Source: Comamonadaceae bacterium
GTDB taxonomy: Bacteria > Pseudomonadota > Gammaproteobacteria > Burkholderiales > Burkholderiaceae_C
NCBI GenBank assembly: GCA_947448745.1
Contig: CANFOQ010000021.1
Coordinates: 1 to 48,159, forward strand
Length of the DNA: 48,159 nt
Reading direction: 5' to 3'
Part shown: positions 35,439 through 44,839 of the stretch, one piece after another
Numbering within the stretch: the first letter of the stretch is position 1
Layout: each line of letters begins with the position of its first letter
Program-made: the position numbers and the translations under genes
Notes under the pieces: model-generated
Told to the model about the DNA's origin: nothing
Databases searched by the model: none
Seen by the model: only the letters and a program-made list of their open reading frames with translations

Positions 35439-36434
35439 GTGAAGATCATTATAGACACAGACACCACCCCTGCCGCCGCCGCGGTCAAAACCTTGACGGT
35501 GGACGAGGAATCCGCCGGTCAGCGCTTGGACAATTTTTTGTTGCGCCACTTGAAGGGCGTGCCCAAAACCCATGTGTACCGCATCATCCGTACCGGTGAA
35601 GTGCGGATCAACAAAGGCCGCGCCAGCGCCGACACCCGGGTGCAAACCGGCGATTTGGTGCGCATGCCGCCGGTGCGGGTGTCCACCCCGTCGCCCGATG
35701 CGCCAGTGGCCCCAGGCCGCGAATTTCCTGTTTTGTTTGAAGACGAACAGATGCTGGCCATCGACAAACCAGCCGGTGTGGCGGTGCATGGCGGCAGCGG
35801 CGTGAGCTTTGGCGTCATCGAGCAACTGCGCCAAGCCCGGCCCGGCGCCCGCATGCTCGAGTTGGTGCACCGCTTGGACCGCGACACTTCGGGCGTGCTG
35901 TTGGTGGCCAAAAAACGCAGCGCCTTGACGCGCCTGCAAGACCAGTTCCGCGACCGTGAAACCGGCAAAACCTATTTGGCGCTGGTCAAAGGCCAATGGC
36001 CGACCAATAAAAAAGTGATTGATTTGCCCTTGCAGCGCTATTTGTTGCCCAGCGGTGTGGGCGAGGGCGAGCGCCGGGTGCGCATCGCCCACAAGGACGA
36101 CGCCAATGCCCAACGCGCCATCACCTTGGTGCGGGTGGCCCGCTTGGTCGGCGACTTCAGCCTGCTGGAAGTGACCATCAAAACCGGGCGCACCCACCAA
36201 ATTCGGGTGCATTTGGCCAGCCAGGGCTACCCGATCGTCGGCGACGACAAATACGGCGACTTTGAGTTGAACAAGCGCTTGGCCGCGCAGGGCTGTAAGC
36301 GCATGTTCTTGCATGCCTGGCGGTTACAGTTTGTCCATCCGCAGTTGGGCAAGCCGCAAACCTTGCAAGCCGATTTGCCCCCCGAACTCCAACAATTCAT
36401 CGACCATGTCCAACCCCCGCCCACGCCAGTTTGA
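35439..36434 (+). CDS. rluC: 23S rRNA pseudouridine synthase, RluC type
   Basis: 331 residues. An S4 RNA-binding domain (about 25-75, SAGQRLDNFLLRHLKG...RTGEVRINKGRA) is followed by the RluA-family catalytic domain with HRLDRDTSG (catalytic Asp147), KPAGVAVHGGSG and GRTHQIRVHLA. RluC modifies U955, U2504 and U2580 of 23S rRNA; the proximity to rne supports this assignment. The start is GTG 35439. The 3' end overlaps the HAD phosphatase start by 29 bases. Confidence 0.93.
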   Translation: MKIIIDTDTTPAAAAVKTLTVDEESAGQRLDNFLLRHLKGVPKTHVYRIIRTGEVRINKGRASADTRVQTGDLVRMPPVRVSTPSPDAPVAPGREFPVLFEDEQMLAIDKPAGVAVHGGSGVSFGVIEQLRQARPGARMLELVHRLDRDTSGVLLVAKKRSALTRLQDQFRDRETGKTYLALVKGQWPTNKKVIDLPLQRYLLPSGVGEGERRVRIAHKDDANAQRAITLVRVARLVGDFSLLEVTIKTGRTHQIRVHLASQGYPIVGDDKYGDFELNKRLAAQGCKRMFLHAWRLQFVHPQLGKPQTLQADLPPELQQFIDHVQPPPTPV

Positions 36435-37074
36435 CCTCATCGCTTTCGATTGGGACGGCACGCTGTACGACTCGACGCAAATCATCGTGCGCTGCATTCA
36501 AGCGGCCGTCACCGATGCGGGCGGTGTCCAACCCAGCGACGAACAAGCGGCGTATGTGATTGGCATGGCCCTCATTCCCGCTTTGGCCCATGCCGCGCCG
36601 GATGTGCCGAAAGAAAAATACCCGCTGTTGGGCGAGCGCTACCGCCACCATTACGCCTTGCACCACAACGATTTGTCTTTGTTTGTCGGCATCTTGCCGC
36701 TGCTGCAAGCCCTGCGAGAACGCCAGCACTTGTTGACGGTGGCCACCGGCAAAAGCCGCAAAGGCTTGGACGATGCCTTGCACCAAGTGGCTTTGCGCGG
36801 CATGTTTGACGGCTCGCGCACCGCCGATGAAACCGCTGGCAAACCCGATCCGCGCATGCTGCACGAACTGATGGCCGAGTTTGGCGTCTCGCCTGAACGC
36901 ACCTTGATGATTGGGGACACCAGCCACGATTTGCAAATGGCGCAAAACGCCGGTTGCGCCAGTTTGGCGGTCAGCTATGGGGCCCATGGGGCTGATGGGT
37001 TGGAGCGTTTTGGCCCGCGTGCCGTGGTGCATTCCGTGCCCGAATTGCACGACTGGTTGATCGGACATGGCTGA
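36406..37074 (+). CDS. HAD-superfamily phosphatase (Gph-like)
   Basis: 222 residues. HAD motif I is DWDGTLYDS (nucleophile Asp15 and Asp17), motif II is VATGKS, the lysine is in GKPDPRML and motif IV is GDTSHDLQMAQNAG. The cap domain is of the small alpha-helical type, as in phosphoglycolate phosphatase. The true substrate is unknown. The start ATG 36406 lies inside rluC, and the stop overlaps the Rieske gene, so the genes are translationally coupled. Confidence 0.9.
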   Translation: MSNPRPRQFDLIAFDWDGTLYDSTQIIVRCIQAAVTDAGGVQPSDEQAAYVIGMALIPALAHAAPDVPKEKYPLLGERYRHHYALHHNDLSLFVGILPLLQALRERQHLLTVATGKSRKGLDDALHQVALRGMFDGSRTADETAGKPDPRMLHELMAEFGVSPERTLMIGDTSHDLQMAQNAGCASLAVSYGAHGADGLERFGPRAVVHSVPELHDWLIGHG

Positions 37075-37435
37075 AGATTTGGTGCCACTTTGCCAAAGCA
37101 GTGAACTGTTGGACAGCGGTTTGGCGGTCCCGTTCGACGTGGTTTATGCCGGGCAAACCTGCCGCGCCTTTGCAGTGCGCTTTGAAGGCCAGGTGCAGGC
37201 TTATCTGAACCGCTGCAGCCATGTGGCCATGGAAATGGACTACCAACCCGATCGTTTTTTCGACACCGAAGGCCGCTGGTTGCTGTGTGCGACACACGGC
37301 GCCACCTATGCGCCCGACACCGGCGAATGCGTGGGCGGCCCCTGCCGTGGTGGCCTGATCAAAATCACCCTTTCAGAAAGCCAGGGCGTGGTCCACTGGC
37401 ATACTGCTTACAACCTCAAGCCTTTGGACTTTTAA
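37067..37435 (+). CDS. Rieske [2Fe-2S] domain protein
   Basis: 122 residues, a free-standing Rieske ferredoxin-like domain. The cluster ligands are Cys50 and His52 (RCSHV) and Cys74 and His77 (CATHG), in the CxH-x21-CxxH spacing of soluble Rieske proteins. No signal peptide or membrane segment is present, so it is cytoplasmic. No oxygenase or reductase lies nearby, and the electron partner is unknown. It overlaps the HAD gene by 8 bases and is followed after 4 bases by the S49 peptidase gene, placing it firmly in the rluC operon. Confidence 0.92.
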   Translation: MAEDLVPLCQSSELLDSGLAVPFDVVYAGQTCRAFAVRFEGQVQAYLNRCSHVAMEMDYQPDRFFDTEGRWLLCATHGATYAPDTGECVGGPCRGGLIKITLSESQGVVHWHTAYNLKPLDF

Positions 37436-37439
37436 AAAA

Positions 37440-38420
37440 ATGAACGACGACACGTCTGCCCATTCCCCCGCCCCAGACAAAACCGATGTCACCCATTGGG
37501 AGCGTGAAACCCTCGAGCGCTTGGTCATGGCGCAACTGGACGAGCAACGCGCGGCACGCCGCTGGCGCATTGGTTTTCGCTTGTTTTGGATGGCGGTTTT
37601 TTTAGCGGCTGTTTGGTATTCGTTTCACCAAAACAAAGCCGCCACCTCCAACAACCCGGCTTCGCACACGGCCTTGATTGAAATCAAAGGCGATATCGAC
37701 GCCGATGCCAATGCCAACGCCGAATGGGTGATGGACTCTTTGCGCCAAGCCTTTGAAGATGAAGGGGCGCAAGCCATTGTGTTGCTCATCAATTCCCCCG
37801 GTGGTAGCCCCGTCCAAGCCGGCATGATCAACGATGAAATCCGTCGTCTGAAGGCGCTGCATAAAAAGCCGGTGTACGTGGTGGTGGAAGAAACCTGTGC
37901 CTCGGCGGCCTACTACATTGCCGTGGCCGCAGACCAAATTTTTGTCGACAAGGCCAGCATCGTGGGCAGCATTGGGGTGCTGATGGACGGTTTTGGCTTC
38001 ACCGGTTTGATGGACAAAGTGGGTGTGGAACGCCGCCTGATGACCGCAGGTGAAAACAAAGGATTTTTAGACCCCTTCAGCAGTCCCACCAAACCACAAC
38101 GCGCCCATGCACAACATTTGCTGGATCAAATCCACCAACAGTTCATCAAGGTGGTGCGCGATGGACGTGGTGAGCGTTTGAAAGAAACCCCAGACATTTT
38201 CAGCGGCTTGTTTTGGAGTGGCGAGCAAGCCATTGAACTGGGCTTGGCCGATGGCTATGGCACCTTGGACAGCGTGGCACGTGATGTAGTGAAGGCCGAA
38301 GACATCGTGGACTACACGCGCCAAGACAATGTGGCCGAACGCTTGGCCAAGCGCTTTGGTGCGGCCATGGGTGAAGCCATGGTGAAAACCTCGCTCAGCC
38401 TGATGCCCAAAATCCGCTGA
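37440..38420 (+). CDS. sppA: S49-family signal-peptide peptidase (SppA-like)
   Basis: 326 residues, the short single-domain form. One membrane helix (about 46-62, FRLFWMAVFLAAVWYSF) anchors it with the active site on the periplasmic side. The Ser/Lys dyad is visible: Ser155 in EETCASAAYYIA and Lys207 in MTAGENKGFLDPF, with the supporting NSPGGSPVQAG loop. Such enzymes degrade leftover signal peptides in the inner membrane. It is the last gene of the rluC operon. The start is ATG 37440, and a plus-strand terminator candidate lies 49 bases after the stop. Confidence 0.93.
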   Translation: MNDDTSAHSPAPDKTDVTHWERETLERLVMAQLDEQRAARRWRIGFRLFWMAVFLAAVWYSFHQNKAATSNNPASHTALIEIKGDIDADANANAEWVMDSLRQAFEDEGAQAIVLLINSPGGSPVQAGMINDEIRRLKALHKKPVYVVVEETCASAAYYIAVAADQIFVDKASIVGSIGVLMDGFGFTGLMDKVGVERRLMTAGENKGFLDPFSSPTKPQRAHAQHLLDQIHQQFIKVVRDGRGERLKETPDIFSGLFWSGEQAIELGLADGYGTLDSVARDVVKAEDIVDYTRQDNVAERLAKRFGAAMGEAMVKTSLSLMPKIR

Positions 38421-38452
38421 CCACCGCAGCAGGCATTGGGGCTTGCAAAAGA

Positions 38453-39220
38453 TCAAGGCCCAAAGGCAAACACCGCCGGGGTGTTTTTATCGGGCGCTTC
38501 GGGGTGGCGCTTCCAATCGGCCACGCTGTGGCTTTGAATCCGCATCTCAGGCAGCGTCAAATGGCTGCACACCGCTAAACGTGTGCTGCTTTGCAAACTG
38601 CCCAGCAAGGCCGACAACATGGCTGCATTGCGGTAGGGCGTTTCAATGAAGACCTGGGTTTCACCAGTCTTCAAAGCGTGTTTTTCCAAGGCTTTGAGGC
38701 GGGTGTCGCGCTCAGCCGCGTCCTGCGGCAAATAACCCAGGAATGCGAACTGTTGGCCGTTCAAGCCACTCGCCGCCAGTGCCAACAACAAGGCGCTGGG
38801 CCCTACCAAAGGCAGCACTTGCAAACCCAAATCATGGGCGGCGCGAACCACCGACGAACCCGGGTCGGCCACCGCTGGCATGCCCGCTTCGCTTAGCAAA
38901 CCGATGTCGTGGCCTTGCAAGGCGGCTTGCAGCAAGGGGCGCATGTCGCCACCCGCTTTGAGGTCGCCTTTCTTGTGTACCTGGCGAGGCAGCTCGCTGA
39001 TGGTTTGGGCTTGCAGGGGTGTTTTCAGTGCACGTTCCAGGTCGATGCGTTTCAAAAAAGCCCGGGTGGATTTGGCGTTTTCGCCAATCCAATGGTCAAT
39101 TTGCGAGGCCGTTTGCACCGTGCCCGAGGGCAGCACGTGGTTCAGCGGCACTTGCGTGGCGCATAAAAAATCCAATGGGGTGGGCACCAAATACAACTTG
39201 CCCAAGGGCGCTTGGCTCAT
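38453..39220 (-). CDS. RsmI-like SAM-dependent methyltransferase (tetrapyrrole methylase fold)
   Basis: 255 residues. The N-terminus GKLYLVPTPLD, the GLLSEAGMPAVADPGSSVVRAAHDLG motif and VLPLVGPSALLLALAASGLNG match the RsmI/tetrapyrrole methylase family, which uses S-adenosylmethionine. RsmI methylates C1402 of 16S rRNA, but this protein is shorter and lacks the C-terminal helical domain of RsmI, so I treat it as a paralogue of unproven target. Start ATG 39220. maf lies upstream on the same strand with a 3-bp gap. Its 3' end contains the sppA terminator candidate on the opposite strand. Confidence 0.85.
   Translation of the reverse strand: MSQAPLGKLYLVPTPLDFLCATQVPLNHVLPSGTVQTASQIDHWIGENAKSTRAFLKRIDLERALKTPLQAQTISELPRQVHKKGDLKAGGDMRPLLQAALQGHDIGLLSEAGMPAVADPGSSVVRAAHDLGLQVLPLVGPSALLLALAASGLNGQQFAFLGYLPQDAAERDTRLKALEKHALKTGETQVFIETPYRNAAMLSALLGSLQSSTRLAVCSHLTLPEMRIQSHSVADWKRHPEAPDKNTPAVFAFGP
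38469..38488 (+). terminator. Intrinsic terminator for the rluC-sppA operon, inside the opposite gene
   Basis: AACACC (38469-38474) pairs with GGTGTT (38480-38485) over a 5-base loop, and a run of five T residues begins in the stem (to 38488). It lies within the last codons of the RsmI-like gene on the other strand. Confidence 0.6.
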
Positions 39221-39223
39221 GGC

Positions 39224-39823
39224 TCAGTTCAGTAAAGGCACGCCAGCGGCACGCAGCAGCCGGCAGGTGTGGATGAGCGGGAGGCCGACCAAGGCGCTGG
39301 GGTCTTGGTTGTCGATGCGCTCAAGCAAGGCAATGCCCAAACCCTCGCTTTTGGCGCTGCCTGCGCAGTCATAGGGCTCCTCAGCGCGCAAGTACGTTTC
39401 AATGGCCTCATCACTGAGTTGGCGAAACTGCACCTTCACCTGCGCCAAAGCTTGTTCGGCAAAGCCGATCTCAATGCACACCACGGCCACGGCGGTTTGA
39501 AACACCACGGTGTGTCCGCGCATGCGCTGCAACTGGGCAACGGCGCGTTCATGGTTGCCCGGTTTGCCCAGCGGCTCGCCATCCAAATCGGCCACCTGGT
39601 CCGAGCCGATCACCACAGCTTGGGGGTGCTGCCGCGCCACGGCCAGGGCTTTTTCCATGGCCAAGCGCTGGGCCAAGGCCATGGGCAATTCGCCTTTGTG
39701 CGGTGTTTCGTCCACGTTGGGTCGCACCACCTCAAAAGGCAGTCGCAAACGCAGGAGCAATTCACGCCGGTAGGGCGAGGTGGAGCCCAAAATCAAGGGT
39801 CGGGGCAGGGGTGTGTTTGACAT
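39224..39823 (-). CDS. maf: Maf-family nucleotide pyrophosphatase (YceF type)
   Basis: 199 residues. Maf motifs are ILGSTSPYRRELL at the N-terminus, VDETPHKGE, GSDQVADLDGEPLGKP and the late SAKSEGLG. Maf proteins hydrolyse non-canonical or modified NTPs; the YceF subgroup, which this resembles (LRLPFEVVRPNVDE), prefers 7-methyl-GTP. The start is ATG 39823 (MSNTPLPRP). It is divergent from the YceD gene with 27 bases between starts. Confidence 0.93.
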   Translation of the reverse strand: MSNTPLPRPLILGSTSPYRRELLLRLRLPFEVVRPNVDETPHKGELPMALAQRLAMEKALAVARQHPQAVVIGSDQVADLDGEPLGKPGNHERAVAQLQRMRGHTVVFQTAVAVVCIEIGFAEQALAQVKVQFRQLSDEAIETYLRAEEPYDCAGSAKSEGLGIALLERIDNQDPSALVGLPLIHTCRLLRAAGVPLLN

Positions 39824-39850
39824 GCGCACCATTCTCTTACACTGAGCTGC

Positions 39851-40375
39851 ATGAAAACCGATTGGAATCCCAGCGTTTTAGACCTGCACCGCTTCACCCA
39901 GTTGGAAGGGGTTTGGCAAGACGCCACGCCACTTTCAAAATTGTCACGCGTGCTGGAGGCTTGTCTGGACCAGCCCGGCTTGGCCGAACGCAGCTGCCAG
40001 TGGACCTTGAGTGGCGAATTGCGCACCATGGCGGGCCAGTCCCAGGCTTGGTTGCACCTGACAGCCCAAGTGACCCTGAGCCAGCAATGCCAGCGCTGCC
40101 TGGAACCCATGGACATTCCCGTGCAGGTGGACCGCTGGTTCCGTTTGGTGGCCGATGAAGCCACGGCCTTGGCCGAGGATGACGCCGCCGAAGAGGATTT
40201 GCTGGCCATGGACCTCGAGTTCAACGCCTGGTCGCTGCTGGAAGACGATGTGCTGCTGGCCATGCCGCTGGTGCCGCGCCACGATGCCTGCCATGCGCCC
40301 TTGAGCGCCGCCTTGGAGGACGACTTGCCCCACCCATTTGCCGCCTTGGCGTCCCTCAAAGCGCCCAAACAGTGA
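39851..40375 (+). CDS. yceD: YceD family (DUF177) protein
   Basis: 174 residues. The central CQRCLEPMDIPV with a CxxC pair and the acidic tail match DUF177/YceD, which precedes rpmF in most bacteria. The family is linked to 23S rRNA accumulation in plants and bacteria, and no enzymatic role is known. Its position before rpmF and the fatty-acid genes is the usual order. The start is ATG 39851. The rpmF promoter begins just after its stop. Confidence 0.93.
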   Translation: MKTDWNPSVLDLHRFTQLEGVWQDATPLSKLSRVLEACLDQPGLAERSCQWTLSGELRTMAGQSQAWLHLTAQVTLSQQCQRCLEPMDIPVQVDRWFRLVADEATALAEDDAAEEDLLAMDLEFNAWSLLEDDVLLAMPLVPRHDACHAPLSAALEDDLPHPFAALASLKAPKQ

Positions 40376-40391
40376 AAAGTCGGGAAGCCGC

Positions 40392-40397
40392 TATAAT
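40392..40397 (+). promoter_or_regulatory. Promoter -10 element for rpmF and the fatty-acid operon
   Basis: A perfect TATAAT in GCCGCTATAATCTTCG, 66 bases before the rpmF start. The -35 is poor. A transcript from here would carry rpmF and, past the hairpin at 40661-40695, plsX onward. Confidence 0.55.
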
Positions 40398-40462
40398 CTT
40401 CGATTCTTTGCCCGGCCGAGCCAGGGCATCCCATTTGAACCACCGATCTTCAGGAGCCTGCC

Positions 40463-40645
40463 ATGGCTGTCCAACAAAATAAAAAATCCCCCTCTAAACG
40501 GGGCATGCACCGTTCACACAATGCACTGAATGTGCCCGGTTTGGCTGTTGAGCCCACCACTGGCGAAGTGCATTTGCGTCATCACATCAGCCCCACCGGT
40601 TTCTACCGTGGCCGCAAGGTGCTGAAAACCAAAGCCGAAGCCTGA
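40463..40645 (+). CDS. rpmF: 50S ribosomal protein L32
   Basis: 60 residues, basic, beginning [20 protein letters not shown], the standard L32 N-terminus. The zinc ribbon seen in some L32 proteins is absent: there is no CxxC pair, so this is the zinc-free form. Start ATG 40463 with AGGAG (40452-40456) six bases upstream. Coupling of rpmF with plsX and fab genes ties ribosome and membrane synthesis. Confidence 0.98.
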   Translation: MAVQQNKKSPSKRGMHRSHNALNVPGLAVEPTTGEVHLRHHISPTGFYRGRKVLKTKAEA

Positions 40646-40660
40646 TTGAGGCTTGCCATC

Positions 40661-40695
40661 AAGGCCCGTCGCAGCTTGTCTCGCGCGGGCCTTTT
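40661..40695 (+). terminator. Terminator or attenuator between rpmF and plsX
   Basis: AAGGCCCG (40661-40668) pairs with CGGGCCTT (40686-40693) and a T-run follows to 40695. Since plsX follows 46 bases later with no clear promoter, partial read-through would set the ratio of L32 to lipid enzymes. Confidence 0.65.
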
Positions 40696-40740
40696 GCTTG
40701 ATGGCGACTCCAAAGTGAGCAATCTTCAGGGGTGTTTCCA

Positions 40741-41775
40741 GTGGTGACCGTGGCTGTGGACTGCATGGGCGGTGACCATGGGCCCCGCGTCACTTTGGCG
40801 GCCTGTCGCCAATTTTTAGACCAGCACCCCCGCGCCCAACTGCTGTTGGTCGGCTTGCCCGAAGCGCTTTCTTCTTTTTCCCATCCCCGTGCCCGCATCG
40901 TGCCCGCCTCGGAAGTCGTCGAAATGGACGATCCGGTGGAGGTGGCTTTGCGCCGTAAAAAAGATTCGTCGATGCGCGTGGCGGTTGAGCAAGTGCGCGA
41001 TGGCCATGCCCAAGCGGCGGTATCTGCTGGCAACACGGGCGCATTGATGGCTATCTCCCGCTATGTTCTGAAAACCATGGATGGCATCGATCGCCCCGCC
41101 ATTGCGGGCGCCATGCCCAATGTCAAAGGCGGCGGCACCACCATGCTGGATTTGGGTGCCAATGTGGACTCCACGCCAGAGCATCTTTTGCAGTTTGCCT
41201 TGATGGGCTCGGCGCTGGTATCGGTGCTCAGTGGCATCGACAAGCCCTCGGTCGGCTTGCTGAATATTGGTGAAGAAGCCATCAAAGGTGGCGAAAACAT
41301 CAAAAAAACCTCTGAATTGTTGCGATTTGCTGCCAATTCCGGCGATTTGAATTTTTACGGCAATGTCGAAGGCAACGATATTTTCAAAGGCACGACGGAC
41401 ATTGTGGTGTGCGACGGTTTTGTCGGCAATGTGGCGCTGAAAGCCAGTGAGGGCTTGGCGGCGATGGTCAGTCATTTCCTGAAAAGCAGCTTTTCACGCA
41501 ATATCTTCACGAAAATAGCTGGCATCATCGCCTATCCTGCGCTAACTGGTTTTAAACACTTGGTGGACCACCGTCGTCACAACGGAGCGGCCTTGCTCGG
41601 CTTGCGCGGTTTGGTGTTCAAGAGCCACGGTTCGGCGGACGAGTTGGCGTTTTTGACCGCCTTGAGCCGGGCGTATGATGCAGCGGACCACGATTTATTG
41701 GCCCGTGTGCAGTCGCAACTCACCCATGCAGCGCCTTTGTTGGCGGCATCTGCGGCGGCACAGGCCTCTTCCTAA
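40741..41775 (+). CDS. plsX: Phosphate acyltransferase PlsX
   Basis: 344 residues. It makes acyl-phosphate from acyl-ACP for phospholipid synthesis. Family sequence begins [12 protein letters not shown]; other features are [45 protein letters not shown] and the final [14 protein letters not shown]. The protein is peripheral on the inner membrane. The start is set at GTG 40741, eight bases after AGGGG (40728-40732); GTG 40732 and 40744 are alternatives. Confidence 0.95.
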   Translation: MVTVAVDCMGGDHGPRVTLAACRQFLDQHPRAQLLLVGLPEALSSFSHPRARIVPASEVVEMDDPVEVALRRKKDSSMRVAVEQVRDGHAQAAVSAGNTGALMAISRYVLKTMDGIDRPAIAGAMPNVKGGGTTMLDLGANVDSTPEHLLQFALMGSALVSVLSGIDKPSVGLLNIGEEAIKGGENIKKTSELLRFAANSGDLNFYGNVEGNDIFKGTTDIVVCDGFVGNVALKASEGLAAMVSHFLKSSFSRNIFTKIAGIIAYPALTGFKHLVDHRRHNGAALLGLRGLVFKSHGSADELAFLTALSRAYDAADHDLLARVQSQLTHAAPLLAASAAAQASS

Positions 41776-41783
41776 AACCCTTT

Positions 41784-42785
41784 ATGACCGTTCATTCCCG
41801 TATTGTTGGCACTGGCAGTTACCTGCCCCCTCGTCGTTTGAGCAATGCCGACTTGGTGGCCGACCTGGCGGGCCAGGGGGTGGAATCCTCAGACGATTGG
41901 ATCGTCGAGCGCACCGGCATCCGGGCCCGACACTTCGCGGATGAAGGGGTGTTCAGCAGCGATTTGGCCTTCGAGGCCTGCAAAAACGCCTTGCAAGCCG
42001 CCAAGCTCGGCCCGCAAGACATCGATTTGGTCATCGTCGCCACCTCCACACCCGACATGGTGTTTCCATCCACCGCCTGCATCTTGCAGCACAAACTGGC
42101 GCAACTCAGCCCCGAAGCAGTGGGCATTGCGGGTGCGCCGGCCTTCGATGTGCAAGCGGTTTGCGCAGGTTTCATTTACGCCCTGAGCGTGGCCGACGCG
42201 ATGATTCGCGCTGGCAACGCCCGCCGAGCATTGGTGGTGGGAGCCGAGGTGTTCTCTCGTTTGTTGGACTTCAAAGACCGCACCACCTGCGTCTTGTTTG
42301 GCGATGGCGCTGGTGCCGTGGTGCTGGAAGCCTCCGAGCAGCCTGGTGTTTTGGCCACCGACATCCACGCCGATGGCAAGCATGTGAGCCTGTTGTGTGT
42401 GCCTGGCCATGTGCACGGCGGCCAGGTCTTGGGCGACCCGGTGCTGAAAATGGACGGCCAAGGCGTGTTCAAACTGGCGGTGGGCGTGTTGGAAGAAACC
42501 GCCCGCACCGTCTTGGCCAAAGCCGGTTTGCAAGACAGCGACCTGGATTGGTTGGTGCCCCACCAAGCCAATATCCGCATCATCCAAAGCACCGCCAAAA
42601 AACTCAAACTCTCCATGGACAAGGTCATCCTGACGGTGGCCGAGCATGGCAACACCTCGGCCGCTTCCATTCCATTGGCGCTTGACACCGGCGTACGCTC
42701 TGGTCGGGTTCAGCCCGGCCAATTGGTCATGCTCGAAGGCGTGGGCGGCGGTTTCGCCTGGGGCTCCATTTTGTTGCGCTATTGA
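41784..42785 (+). CDS. fabH: Beta-ketoacyl-ACP synthase III
   Basis: 333 residues. It starts fatty-acid chains from acetyl-CoA and malonyl-ACP. The catalytic triad is complete: Cys127 (AVCAGF), His259 (VPHQANIRI) and Asn289 (EHGNTSAAS). [14 protein letters not shown] at the N-terminus is the KAS III signature. Start ATG 41784, 8 bases after the plsX stop; fabD follows after 1 base. Confidence 0.97.
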   Translation: MTVHSRIVGTGSYLPPRRLSNADLVADLAGQGVESSDDWIVERTGIRARHFADEGVFSSDLAFEACKNALQAAKLGPQDIDLVIVATSTPDMVFPSTACILQHKLAQLSPEAVGIAGAPAFDVQAVCAGFIYALSVADAMIRAGNARRALVVGAEVFSRLLDFKDRTTCVLFGDGAGAVVLEASEQPGVLATDIHADGKHVSLLCVPGHVHGGQVLGDPVLKMDGQGVFKLAVGVLEETARTVLAKAGLQDSDLDWLVPHQANIRIIQSTAKKLKLSMDKVILTVAEHGNTSAASIPLALDTGVRSGRVQPGQLVMLEGVGGGFAWGSILLRY

Positions 42786-42786
42786 T

Positions 42787-43746
42787 ATGACGACATTTGC
42801 ATTTGTATTTCCAGGGCAAGGCTCACAGTCGGTGGGCATGCTCGACGCTTGGAACGACCACCCCGTGGTGGAAGCCACCTTGGAAGAGGCCAGCGAAGCG
42901 CTGGGTCAAGACCTGGGTAAGCTGATCCATGAAGGCCCCAAAGAAGAGCTGGCACTCACCACCAACACCCAGCCGGTGATGCTGGTGGCCGCCATTGCCG
43001 CCTACCGTGTTTGGCAAGCCGAGGGCGGCGCCACACCGCATGTCGTGGCTGGCCATTCCTTGGGCGAGTACTCCGCGCTGGTGGCCAGTGGCGCCCTGAG
43101 TTTGGCCGACGCCGTGCCCTTGGTGCGGTTTCGCGCCCAAGCCATGCAAGAAGCGGTGGCAGTGGGCACTGGTGCCATGGCCGCCGTATTGGGCTTGGAC
43201 GCTGCCAAGGTGGTCGAGATTTGCACGCAAGTGCAAAGCAGCTTTGCCACTGACAGCGGCGAGGTGGTGCAAGCCGCCAATTTCAACGACCCCGGCCAAA
43301 CCGTCATCTCTGGCAGCCAAGCCGCCGTGACCTTGGCCTGCGAACAGCTCAAAGCTGCTGGCGCCAAGCGCACCCTGCCATTGCCGGTTTCCGCGCCCTT
43401 TCACTGCGCCCTCATGAAGCCGGCCGCCGAGCGTTTGCGCGGCCAACTCAGCAGCATCAAGTTGCAAAGCCCAAGCATTTCTTTGGTCAACAACATCGAT
43501 GTGGCCCAAGAGACCGACCCCAACCGCATCAAAGACGCGCTGTATCGCCAGGCCTTTGGGCCGGTGCGCTGGGTGGAAACCATGCAGCGCATGCAGCAAC
43601 TCGGTGTGGGCCACGTGGTGGAATGCGGCCCTGGCAAGGTGTTGACCGGCATGGTCAAACGCATTGCCCCCGATTTGAACGCCAACGCCTTGTACGACCC
43701 CACCACGTTGGCCGAAGTCTTGGCCTTGTTCCCTGCCTCCAACTAA
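42787..43746 (+). CDS. fabD: Malonyl-CoA:ACP transacylase
   Basis: 319 residues. It loads malonyl groups on acyl carrier protein. GQGSQ (10-14), the nucleophile Ser91 in GHSLGEYSAL and His206 in SAPFHCALM are all present. The start is ATG 42787, one base after fabH; the frame extends to 42646 inside fabH but that part is a shadow. Confidence 0.97.
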   Translation: MTTFAFVFPGQGSQSVGMLDAWNDHPVVEATLEEASEALGQDLGKLIHEGPKEELALTTNTQPVMLVAAIAAYRVWQAEGGATPHVVAGHSLGEYSALVASGALSLADAVPLVRFRAQAMQEAVAVGTGAMAAVLGLDAAKVVEICTQVQSSFATDSGEVVQAANFNDPGQTVISGSQAAVTLACEQLKAAGAKRTLPLPVSAPFHCALMKPAAERLRGQLSSIKLQSPSISLVNNIDVAQETDPNRIKDALYRQAFGPVRWVETMQRMQQLGVGHVVECGPGKVLTGMVKRIAPDLNANALYDPTTLAEVLALFPASN

Positions 43747-43749
43747 AAC

Positions 43750-44499
43750 ATGAGCTCAACAGACAACTCTCCTCAAGTCGCCCTCGTCACTGGCGCATCC
43801 CGCGGTATTGGTGCCGCCATTGCCCTGCAATTGGCCCAAGCCGGTTTCAAGGTGTTTGGCACAGCGACCAGCGCGGAAGGCGCGGAACGCATCAGCCACA
43901 ACCTGTCTGCATTTGCAGGCTGCCAAGGCCTGGTGCTGCAAGTCAATGACGCCGAGCAGTTGCAAGCGGTGGTGGATGACGTGTTGGCGCAAGCCGGTGC
44001 CCTGCATGTGTTGGTCAACAACGCCGGTATCACCCGCGACATGCTGGCCATGCGCTTGAAAGACGATGATTGGGACGCCGTCATTGACACCAATTTGAAG
44101 GCCGTGTTTCGCATGAGCCGCGCCGTCATGAAGCCCATGATGAAGCAGCGTTATGGCCGCATCATCAACATCACCAGCGTGGTGGGTGCAGCAGGCAACC
44201 CCGGCCAAGCCAACTACGCGGCGGCCAAAGCCGGTGTTGCTGGCATGACCCGGGCCTTGGCCCGTGAACTCGGCAGCCGGCACATCACAGTCAATTGCGT
44301 GGCCCCTGGCTTCATCGACACCGACATGACCGCCACCTTGTCGCCCGAACAGCAACAAGGTTTGCTGTCACAAATTCCGCTGGGACACCTCGGCAAGCCT
44401 GAAGATGTGGCCCATGCGGTGGCGTTTTTGGCAGGTCCCCATGCCAGTTATGTGACTGGCCAAGAACTGCATGTGAATGGAGGCATGTACATGGCCTAA
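43750..44499 (+). CDS. fabG: 3-oxoacyl-ACP reductase
   Basis: 249 residues of the short-chain dehydrogenase family. TGASRGIG (14-21) binds NADPH, and Ser143, Tyr156 and Lys160 (YAAAK) are the catalytic residues; NNAG and the VAPGFIDTDMT loop are standard for FabG. It reduces 3-oxoacyl-ACP in each elongation round. Start ATG 43750, 3 bases after fabD. Confidence 0.97.
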   Translation: MSSTDNSPQVALVTGASRGIGAAIALQLAQAGFKVFGTATSAEGAERISHNLSAFAGCQGLVLQVNDAEQLQAVVDDVLAQAGALHVLVNNAGITRDMLAMRLKDDDWDAVIDTNLKAVFRMSRAVMKPMMKQRYGRIINITSVVGAAGNPGQANYAAAKAGVAGMTRALARELGSRHITVNCVAPGFIDTDMTATLSPEQQQGLLSQIPLGHLGKPEDVAHAVAFLAGPHASYVTGQELHVNGGMYMA

Positions 44500-44520
44500 A
44501 GGCCTTGGTACAAGCCATGA

Positions 44521-44823
<303 letters not shown>

Positions 44824-44839
44824 TTCCCCGAGGTTTCGC

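Noticed and set aside
41889-42878. 329-residue open frame opposite fabH
   Set aside because: A shadow in the reverse strand of a clearly conserved gene.
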